Source: Oscillospiraceae bacterium | GTDB taxonomy: Bacteria; Bacillota; Clostridia; Oscillospirales; Acutalibacteraceae | Direction: 5' to 3' | Length of the DNA stretch: 49,657 bases | Assembly: GCA_902796905.1 (NCBI GenBank) | Contig: CADBQU010000025.1 | Location: 1-49,657, forward strand | Shown: positions 43,501 to 49,657 of the stretch, piece after piece | How the letters are laid out: every line of letters starts with the position of its first letter | Numbering within the stretch: position 1 is the stretch's first letter | The notes under the pieces: generated by a model | The model's input: only the letters and a program-made list of their open reading frames with translations | The model's database searches: none | Told to the model about the DNA's origin: nothing | Made by a program: the position numbers and the translations under genes

Positions 43501-44838
43501 TTATTTGCTTAATTTTGCTTCAAGTTTTTCTTTTTCGCTTTCATAACCGGGTTTTCCCAATAAAGCAAACATATTCTTTTTGTAGCTTTCAACTCCGGGT
43601 TGGTCAAACGGATTAACTCCAAGTAAATAACCCGAAATTCCGCAAGCCTTTTCAAAGAAGTAAATAAGCTCGCCCAAGTTTTCTTCGTCGGCTTTGTCAA
43701 GCTCTATAATCAAGTTGGGTACTCCGCCGTCGTTATGAGCCAAAACAGTGCCTAAAAATGCTTTTTCGTTAACATAAGACATTTTTTTGCCGGCCAAGAA
43801 ATTAAGACCGTCTCCGTTGTCGGCGTTTTCTTTTATTTCTATATCTTCGCCGCATTCTTTAATGTTTACTACGGTTTCAAATAAAATTCGGCGTCCGTCT
43901 TGTATATACTGACCCATAGAGTGCAAATCGGTAGAGAATATAACCGAAGCGGGGAACAGTCCTTTGTGGTCTTTGCCTTCGCTTTCGCCGTAAAGCTGTT
44001 TAAACCATTCGTTCATCATAGAAAATCTGGGCTCGTAAGCGGCTAAAAGTTCAATCATATAGCCTCTTCTTAAAAAAGCGTTTCTTAAAGCCGCATATTT
44101 GTAGCAATCATTTTTTAATAAATCGGTTTCTTTATATGCTTTTTCGGCTTTTGCCGCGCCCTGCATAAGTTTATCAATATCCGCACCCGATACGGCTATG
44201 GGCAAAAGACCTACCGCGGTTAAAACCGAGAAACGTCCGCCTATATTATCGGGAATAACAAAACATTCATATCCTTCTTCGTCGGCAAGTTTTTTTAATG
44301 TGCCTTTAGCTTTGTCGGTAGTGCAAAAAATACGCTTTGCAGCTTCTTGTTTGCCGTAGCGGTTTTCCATATATTCTTTAAAAACTCTAAAAGCTATTGC
44401 GGGCTCGGTGGTAGTTCCCGATTTTGAAATAACGTTTAAAGAAACGTCTTTGCCTTCGCAAATTTTCATAAGTTCGCTTAAAGCCGAACCGCTTATGGAG
44501 TTTCCGGTAAAGTAAATTTTTGTGCCGGAGGTTAATTCGTTGTAGTTGTTGGAATTTAAAAATTCAATAGCGGCCCTGGCACCCAAATACGAACCGCCTA
44601 TACCTATAACAATTAAAACTTTGCTGTTGCTTTTAATTGTTTCGGCTGCTTTTTTAATGCGCTCGAATTCTTGTTTATCGTAATCTGTAGGTAAATTTAC
44701 CCAACCTAAAAATCCGTTTCCTAAACCCGTTCCTTTTTGTAATTTTTCCGCTGCTTCTTCAACCTGACCTTTTAATCCGGTTAAATCGTTTTCGCCTAAA
44801 AAAGATTCGGCATATTTGCAGTTAAGTTTTAAAGCCAT
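43501..44838 (-). CDS. pgi: Glucose-6-phosphate isomerase
   Basis: Interconverts glucose-6-phosphate and fructose-6-phosphate in glycolysis. Family signatures: [18 protein letters not shown] near residue 75, [19 protein letters not shown] near 135, [18 protein letters not shown] near 195 and [15 protein letters not shown] near the C-terminus with the active-site lysine. The 445-residue length is that of the Firmicutes type. ATG 44838 is preferred since AGAGG lies eight bases before it, whereas the ATG three codons upstream abuts the site. A consensus promoter lies 43-71 bases upstream. Confidence 0.96.
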   Translation of the reverse strand: MALKLNCKYAESFLGENDLTGLKGQVEEAAEKLQKGTGLGNGFLGWVNLPTDYDKQEFERIKKAAETIKSNSKVLIVIGIGGSYLGARAAIEFLNSNNYNELTSGTKIYFTGNSISGSALSELMKICEGKDVSLNVISKSGTTTEPAIAFRVFKEYMENRYGKQEAAKRIFCTTDKAKGTLKKLADEEGYECFVIPDNIGGRFSVLTAVGLLPIAVSGADIDKLMQGAAKAEKAYKETDLLKNDCYKYAALRNAFLRRGYMIELLAAYEPRFSMMNEWFKQLYGESEGKDHKGLFPASVIFSTDLHSMGQYIQDGRRILFETVVNIKECGEDIEIKENADNGDGLNFLAGKKMSYVNEKAFLGTVLAHNDGGVPNLIIELDKADEENLGELIYFFEKACGISGYLLGVNPFDQPGVESYKKNMFALLGKPGYESEKEKLEAKLSK

Positions 44839-44880
44839 TTTTTTCATCCTCTTTTAAAATAATCTGATTATCTTATAAAT

Positions 44881-44909
44881 ATTATACTTTATTTTAAGTG
44901 CTTTTTCAA
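44881..44909 (-). promoter_or_regulatory. Sigma-A promoter for pgi
   Basis: On the minus strand TTGAAA (44909-44904), 17-base spacer, TATAAT (44886-44881). Confidence 0.8.
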
Positions 44910-45106
44910 CAGTTTTATTAAATGTAAAGTTAAAAAATTAAAGGATTTTTAACGGCGTAGGCAAATGGTTTTAATCGGGCAAATGTTTTTGCGGTAAATG
45001 CTTTTACGATAAAAGCTTTAAAACTTTGTTTTAAGAGTTTTTATATGTATATATGTATAAATGTTTATACAATACAAGCATTGTACATAATTTCATAGTC
45101 CTAACG

Positions 45107-46435
45107 CTACGGAGTAATTATTGATTTAAAAATAAGCATAAACGATATTAAAAAATTAACTTTTTCTACGTCCTCGGCGGCTTTTACTAAAATAACGCCT
45201 ATTTCTTTGTCTTTTAGCGTTAAATGTATTTTGCCTATGGTGTCGTCTTTTTTAATCGGAGCGGTTAAAGTATTGGGAAGCTCGGCTGTTTGGGCAATAT
45301 CGGCTTTTTCTCCTTTTTTTAATAAAATGCTTTTTGAGCATTCCGCTTTAACGGCAGTATAATTTTTTAATCCGTTTTCGGTTTTAATCGGTTTTAACAG
45401 CGAAGAATTTGCATCTACTTTTATAAATGAATAATTTGCAAAACCGTAATCCAGCATTTTAGAGGCACCCGAAAAACGGTCCTTTGAAGTGGTACCACCC
45501 ATAACAACCGCAACTAAAGAAAGGCCGTTTCTTTCGGCCGTGGCAGAAAGGCAATGTCCGGCGGTACCGGTGGTGCCGGTTTTAAGACCGGTGCAGCCGT
45601 CATAATATCTTACTAATTTATTTGTGTTTACAAGTTCGCTTTTGCCGTCGCGCAAAGCGTCCATCCAAACTGTGGAATATTTTTTAATAAGCGGATGCTT
45701 AATTAATTCGGCAGACATCAACGCCACATCTCTTGCGCTGCTGTAATGACCTTCGGCGTCTAAACCGCTTGCGTTTTTAAAGCAGGTGTTTTTTAATCCC
45801 AAAGCTTTGGCTTTTTCGTTCATTTTTGTTACAAAGCCTTCTTCGCTTCCGCTTACGGCTTCGGCTAAGGCTACGGTGGCGTCGTTAGCCGAAGCTATAA
45901 CGGTGGCTCTTAAAAGTTCGTCTACCGTCATGGTTTCGTTGGGCTCAAGCCAAATTTGGGAGCCGCCCATACTGCAGGCGTGCTCGCTTGCGGTAATTTT
46001 GGTAGAAAGGTTAAAATATCCGTTATCTATGGCTTCCATAAATAAAATTAAACTCATTATTTTTGTTATGCTTGCCGGAGCCAGCTGTTCATCCGAATTT
46101 TTTTCATATAAAACGGTTGAGGTATTCGGCTCTAAAAGTATTACGGATTTGGCGTTTATGTTAAGTTTGGTTTCGTTTTGTATAGCCTTATCGTTTTCTT
46201 CGTTTTTTTCGGCTTTACCCGTTTTTTCTGCTTTTTCGTTTTTGCCGTTATCTTTTTTATCGGTTTCTTTTTGGTTTTGCGTAACGGTGGGACTTACCAA
46301 AATATCGCTGCTTTTATATTCCGATAAATAATTTTTGCTTAAAGCTTTTGTTTTAACGGCAAATAAATGCGAAATATTTAAAATAAAATTTAATATAAGG
46401 CATAAAGATAAAACACAAGTTAAAAGTTTTTTCAT
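45107..46435 (-). CDS. dacF: D-alanyl-D-alanine carboxypeptidase, DacF-like
   Basis: Low-molecular-weight penicillin-binding protein that trims the peptide of peptidoglycan; DacF types act in spore cortex formation. An N-terminal signal segment (residues 1-25) precedes a 40-residue Lys/Glu/Asn-rich linker (KNEKAEKTGKAEKNEEN). The three active-site motifs are intact: SITK at 122-125, SAN in VIASANDATVAL and KTG in CTGLKTGTTGTAG. A PBP5-C domain and a C-terminal amphipathic anchor (VNFLISFMLIFKSIITP) follow. The linker is unusual. Sporulation use is inferred, since no spoIIA genes are adjacent. Confidence 0.88.
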   Translation of the reverse strand: MKKLLTCVLSLCLILNFILNISHLFAVKTKALSKNYLSEYKSSDILVSPTVTQNQKETDKKDNGKNEKAEKTGKAEKNEENDKAIQNETKLNINAKSVILLEPNTSTVLYEKNSDEQLAPASITKIMSLILFMEAIDNGYFNLSTKITASEHACSMGGSQIWLEPNETMTVDELLRATVIASANDATVALAEAVSGSEEGFVTKMNEKAKALGLKNTCFKNASGLDAEGHYSSARDVALMSAELIKHPLIKKYSTVWMDALRDGKSELVNTNKLVRYYDGCTGLKTGTTGTAGHCLSATAERNGLSLVAVVMGGTTSKDRFSGASKMLDYGFANYSFIKVDANSSLLKPIKTENGLKNYTAVKAECSKSILLKKGEKADIAQTAELPNTLTAPIKKDDTIGKIHLTLKDKEIGVILVKAAEDVEKVNFLISFMLIFKSIITP

Positions 46436-46693
46436 ACTGCACCTCTTGATTATTTTTGTAGTACCGTATTAACATCGGCAGGAACTTTGTTTATTTAAAA
46501 AGCCGCTTTTTAATTCCGAATAACTTACTTAAAGTATAAATTATACGTTTAAGTCGAGAATAAATTTTTATGTCAAAATAATTTTGCCTCTAAAAATGTT
46601 AATACTGTGTTTTTATAAATATATTCATTTATTATTTAAAATATTAGTGTATTGGTGGTAAACCGTTAAATTTTTAAGCTTTTTAAAAAATAT

Positions 46694-46722
46694 TTGACAT
46701 AATAAATTAAATTATGTATAAT
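46694..46722 (+). promoter_or_regulatory. Consensus sigma-A promoter for the MATE exporter gene
   Basis: TTGACA (46694-46699), 17-base spacer, TATAAT (46717-46722): a perfect match about 90 bases before the start codon. It is the only strong feature in the 377-base gap 46436-46812. Confidence 0.9.
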
Positions 46723-46812
46723 AGCTTTTACTGCATAAAAATCGGTAAAAAATATAAGTTTTAATTTAATAGGCAGTTAAAGATTCAGAGAAAGGAAAAT
46801 ATAAAAAGTATT

Positions 46813-48183
46813 ATGGAACAAAACATAAATACGAAAGAACAAAAAACGGCAAAAACGGCAATAAAGCTGTCCGACCATTTTAGTTATAAAAAAATATTCC
46901 GTTTTACGCTTCCCAGTATTGCTATGATGCTTTTTTCATCCGTATACGGAATAGTGGACGGTTTTTTTGTTTCTAATTTTGTAGGTAAAACCGCTTTTGC
47001 GGCGGTAAACTTTATAATGCCTGTTTTAATAATAATAAGTACATTCGGATTTATGCTGGGTACCGGAGGCAGCGCTTTGGTTGGAAAAACATTAGGCGAA
47101 AAAGATACCGAAAAGGCAAATTCGCTTTTTTCACTTTTTGTTTATATTGCCGCGGCGTTAGGCGTAGTAATATCTGTTTTTGCAATTATTTTTATGCCGA
47201 ATATCGCTTTGGCTTTGGGCGCTAAAGGCAAAATGTTTGAATTATCCGTAATTTACGGCAGAATTATATCCGCAGCTCTTCCGGCGTATATGCTTCAGCT
47301 TGAATTCCAAAGCTTTTTTGTTACGGCCGAAAAGCCGCACTTAGGTTTTTATACCACTCTGGCTTCGGGTTTAACCAATATGGTTTTAGACGCGCTTTTT
47401 ATGGCGGTTTTTAAAATGGGCGTTGCGGGCGCGGCTGTTGCCACGGCTATAAGCCAAACGGTGGCGGCGCTAATTCCCATTGTTTATTTTTTAAAGGAAA
47501 ATAAAAGCTTGTTAAAACTGGGTAAAACCAAATGGAACGGCAAAGCCGTTTTAAAGGCGGCTTCAAACGGCTCCAGCGAACTTATGAGTAATATTTCAAT
47601 GTCTTTGGTAGGTATGCTTTATAATGTTCAGCTTTTAAAATATGCCGGCGAAAACGGCGTTTCGGCATATGGTGTTTTAATGTATGTAAATATGATTTTT
47701 ATTGCGGTTTTTATCGGCTATGCGGTAGGCTCTGCGCCTATATTCAGTTATAATTTCGGCTCTGCAAATCATAAAGAATTAAAAAGCTTGCTTAAAAAAA
47801 GTTTAACTATAATAGGAGTATCGTCTGTTTTAATGTTTATAAGCGCCGAAATATTCAAAGGCGTTTTGTCGGGCATTTTTGTGGGATACGAAAAGGAATT
47901 GTATAACTTAACCGTAAGAGCGTTTTTAATTTTCGGTTTTTCCTTTATTTTTTCGGGGTTAAGTATTTTTGCGTCATCGTTTTTTACGGCGCTTAACGAC
48001 GGCTTGACCTCAGCGTTGATTTCGTTTTTAAGAACGCTTGTATTTCAGCTTTCCGCTATTTTAATTTTACCTTTAATTTGGGGCATAGACGGCATTTGGG
48101 CATCGGTAGTGGTAGCCGACGCAATTTCCTTTGCGGTATCAATTTTGTTTTTAGCGGTAAAACGTAAAAAATATAAATATTAA
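46813..48183 (+). CDS. MATE family efflux transporter
   Basis: A 456-residue, 12-helix sodium- or proton-coupled multidrug exporter of the MATE superfamily. It begins with a polar tail, then FRFTLPSIAMMLFSSVYGIVDGFFVSNFVG near residue 30 (split by two short loops), MLGTGGSALVGKTLGEKD near 78 and a matching second half with SAPIFSYNFGSANHKELKSL near 305. The DinF/NorM-like symmetry is clear. Substrate unknown. It has its own consensus promoter and AGGAAA before the ATG, and is the only plus-strand gene in the last 30 kb. Confidence 0.9.
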   Translation: MEQNINTKEQKTAKTAIKLSDHFSYKKIFRFTLPSIAMMLFSSVYGIVDGFFVSNFVGKTAFAAVNFIMPVLIIISTFGFMLGTGGSALVGKTLGEKDTEKANSLFSLFVYIAAALGVVISVFAIIFMPNIALALGAKGKMFELSVIYGRIISAALPAYMLQLEFQSFFVTAEKPHLGFYTTLASGLTNMVLDALFMAVFKMGVAGAAVATAISQTVAALIPIVYFLKENKSLLKLGKTKWNGKAVLKAASNGSSELMSNISMSLVGMLYNVQLLKYAGENGVSAYGVLMYVNMIFIAVFIGYAVGSAPIFSYNFGSANHKELKSLLKKSLTIIGVSSVLMFISAEIFKGVLSGIFVGYEKELYNLTVRAFLIFGFSFIFSGLSIFASSFFTALNDGLTSALISFLRTLVFQLSAILILPLIWGIDGIWASVVVADAISFAVSILFLAVKRKKYKY

Positions 48184-48248
48184 ATTTATACTTTAAATTT
48201 TAAAATAAAAAATATAAAAAATATAAAAAATATAAATACCGAAAACAA

Positions 48249-48289
48249 AAAACGGTACAGTAGGGCAAACGCCTGACTGTACCGTTTTT
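48249..48289. terminator. Bidirectional terminator after MATE gene
   Basis: AAAACGGTACAGT (48249-48261) pairs with ACTGTACCGTTTT (48276-48288) with a small extra stem in the loop. T-runs occur on both strands, so it also serves the lipoprotein gene on the minus strand. Confidence 0.9.
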
Positions 48290-48397
48290 GCGTATCAACC
48301 GTTAACAATAAAATATCGTTCATCATTAGCGCTTGGTATTTTGTTACGCACCTTTTTATAATGTTTTGTTTGTATCTGTTTATAATTTTTAAAACCA

Positions 48398-49171
48398 TTA
48401 AAAGTTTTTAAATCCCAATTCCGTAAGCGTATAGCCGGTTTTTTCTTTTTGTAAAAATTGACCCAAGCAATTTATTAAGTCGCAAATACCATCTCGGCTC
48501 ATTTCCAAAAAATCATCCTGTAAATCATCGGAACCTTTGTAATTGTAAGAGTTAAGAGGATGATTATTTGTAAATTCTCCGGCTTTTATAACGCCGCTGC
48601 TTTCACATATACTTTCGCCGCTATCCCTGTAATAGTAACTGGTTAAATAATTGTAGTTTCCTGAATATGTTTTTGGAATATATAAATAAAAGTTAATACT
48701 GCATTCATCATCTATTACGGAATGCAAACAAAATTCCACTTTGCCGGAATTTGCCCAATAGGATAAGTTGAAGTTTTCATCTTCGTATCCGCCGTAATTG
48801 TTTGCGGATTGGGAATAGTAAGAATAATCGCCTTTTACGGTGCCGTTATTTATGGCAAAGTTTTTTAAATAAGAATATAAATTGTTTATTTTTGAGGCAT
48901 TATTATTGGTAGTTTTTGTATTGTTGTTATTGTTTTTTGTATTATTGCTGTTTTTGTTTGTTTTGTTTTTAATGTTGTTTTTAAAATTTTTGTTATTATT
49001 TGTGCTTTTGCCGGTTTGCAAACTTTTAGAAGTATCGCTGCCGTTTGCACTGCTTAGTTGCGATTGATTATCTGCCGCGCTGCCGTTAGAAGCGGTATTT
49101 CCGAGTTCGCATGCCGACAAACTTAAAATTATACTTGCTGACAAAACTAAAACGCTGATTTTTTTAAACAT
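48398..49171 (-). CDS. Lipoprotein with Asn/Lys-rich spacer, unknown function
   Basis: A 257-residue secreted lipoprotein: basic start, hydrophobic core and LSLSAC lipobox with the cysteine at residue 21. A Ser/Asn/Lys low-complexity tether covers residues about 25-95 (KNNIKNKTNKNSN). The C-terminal 160 residues form a compact domain rich in Tyr and Ser (YSYYSQSANNYGGYEDENF, TSYYYRDSGESICESSG) with four cysteines that may form disulfides. I do not recognise the domain. GGGAGGGG precedes the ATG. The structured small RNA gene lies about 120 bases upstream on the same strand. Confidence 0.7.
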   Translation of the reverse strand: MFKKISVLVLSASIILSLSACELGNTASNGSAADNQSQLSSANGSDTSKSLQTGKSTNNNKNFKNNIKNKTNKNSNNTKNNNNNTKTTNNNASKINNLYSYLKNFAINNGTVKGDYSYYSQSANNYGGYEDENFNLSYWANSGKVEFCLHSVIDDECSINFYLYIPKTYSGNYNYLTSYYYRDSGESICESSGVIKAGEFTNNHPLNSYNYKGSDDLQDDFLEMSRDGICDLINCLGQFLQKEKTGYTLTELGFKNF

Positions 49172-49288
49172 TTTTTCTTTTCCCCTCCCGAAATTTTTAT
49201 TAATTAAATTTCTTTTTTATTTTATAATTTGCTTTTGTTATTGTAAACGTTAATACAAATAATAAACCTAAAAATAAAAAGCAAAAAT

Positions 49289-49318
49289 AAAAAAGGTGCG
49301 TAACCGAAGCTACGCACC
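49289..49318 (-). terminator. Terminator of the structured small RNA
   Basis: GGTGCGTAGC and GTTACGCACC form a strong stem with a UUCG-like loop, followed on the minus strand by TTTTTT. Confidence 0.9.
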
Positions 49319-49448
49319 GAAAAATGCATAACTCCGCTTGCTGTCACACAAAACTTTGTCCAATTCCGGGGAATGTACAAAGAGAGAATGCATTTTTACC
49401 AAAATAAAAATACAATCCCGGCAATTGGATTATTAAGTTTTGTGTGAC
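49289..49448 (-). ncRNA. Structured small RNA of about 160 nt, unknown family
   Basis: A minus-strand transcript is bounded by a promoter (TTGCTT-17-TACAAT, 49483-49455) and a terminator (GGTGCGTAGC...GTTACGCACC then six T, 49318-49289). Stem P1 is a perfect 15-bp helix (AAGTTTTGTGTGACA and its complement, 49449-49435 with 49356-49342), nearly coincident with the predicted 5' end. P2 pairs TCCAATTGCCGGG with CCCGGAATTGGA (one bulge). A loop segment at 49397-49384 can pair over 13 positions with 49334-49320, outside P1, forming a pseudoknot, or the same loop can form a local ATTTTTA/TAAAAAT hairpin. No ORF fits. It might be a 6S-like RNA or an unlinked leader of the lipoprotein gene. Confidence 0.75.
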
Positions 49449-49454
49449 AAAATT

Positions 49455-49483
49455 ATTGTAACACAGTAAAAAATAAAAAGCAA
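49455..49483 (-). promoter_or_regulatory. Sigma-A promoter of the structured small RNA
   Basis: On the minus strand TTGCTT (49483-49478), 17-base spacer, TACAAT (49460-49455). The predicted start, six to seven bases further, coincides with the first base of stem P1. Confidence 0.75.
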
Positions 49484-49580
49484 TAATAAAATATATCTGA
49501 AAACAAAAAATACAAAATAATTCAATTTTTTATACTTAATATTGCGTTTTCTGCAAAAACATTATAAAATGTTATATTAT

Positions 49581-49646
49581 AAAACCAAAGCCGAAAGGAT
49601 TTAACGGCGCAGCCGTTTTTTAGGCTTTGCCTAAAAAAGGTTTTAA
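49581..49646. repeat. Partial repeat with two hairpins at the window edge
   Basis: AAAACC (49581-49586) and GGTTTT (49639-49644) flank AACGGC-GCA-GCCGTT and TTTTTAGGC-TTT-GCCTAAAAA. It resembles the cloverleaf elements in arm style but has only two inner hairpins; it may be a degenerate copy or be incomplete. Confidence 0.45.
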
Positions 49647-49657
49647 CCATTCAATGG

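Noticed and set aside
45786..46331. 181-codon ORF opposite dacF
   Set aside because: Antisense frame fully inside a gene with intact active-site motifs; its residues mirror the dacF codon bias.
48186..48398. 70-codon ORF on the minus strand
   Set aside because: It runs through a strong bidirectional terminator and has a low-complexity Phe/Ile tail; no ribosome site.
49342..49449. 15-bp inverted repeat as the ends of a MITE
   Set aside because: The promoter, the coincident start at the stem and the terminator make an RNA gene more likely; no target duplication is visible.

Overview
The window is AT-rich and looks like chromosome from a spore-forming, low-GC Bacillota, most likely an anaerobic member of Clostridia (Oscillospiraceae/Ruminococcaceae-like). 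The evidence is an intact spoIIGA-sigE pair, a DacF-type carboxypeptidase, CdaA/CdaR, RicT, RecD2, a tryptophan T-box, strong AGGAG-type ribosome binding sites and TTGACA-17-TATAAT promoters. No rRNA, tRNA or CRISPR array was found, and nearly all genes are on the minus strand.

Layout (minus-strand genes are transcribed right to left). 1-7.5 kb: a phage head and packaging module (TerS-like, zinc ribbon, TerL, small membrane protein, scaffold-like protein, capsid, portal, connector); no integrase, tail or lysis gene is visible. 7.8-14 kb: ricT, a DUF3343/cysteine-desulfurase pair, sigE with spoIIGA, a TIM-barrel isomerase and a small DUF6514-like gene. 14-21.5 kb: ychF, a SIS-domain isomerase, a ROK kinase, a formate/nitrite-type channel and a large GH106-like glycosidase. 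21.8-25.9 kb: a capsule/exopolysaccharide group (CpsC, CpsD, CpsB, a CapD-like dehydratase). 26.2-29.4 kb: an ABC transporter of trpXYZ type behind a T-box leader whose specifier is UGG. 29.6-37.9 kb: mreB, comF, recD2, a frameshifted tam, cdaR and cdaA. 38-49.6 kb: uvrC, tex, a P-loop protein, pgi, dacF, a MATE exporter, an N/K-rich lipoprotein and a promoter-terminator-bounded structured small RNA.

The most unusual signal is a family of at least nine intergenic elements of about 75-95 bp, roughly one per 5 kb. Each can fold into a four-way cloverleaf: an outer inverted repeat enclosing three consecutive hairpins. The primary sequence differs strongly between copies but both sides of each stem change together. 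Copies lie inside the spoIIG operon, between phage head genes, between ROK and SIS genes, and between tex and uvrC. Other striking points are ACG codons in the exact start positions of both the TerS-like and TerL genes, a possible pseudoknotted small RNA near the right end, and a Spo0A-type long-spacer promoter in front of spoIIGA.
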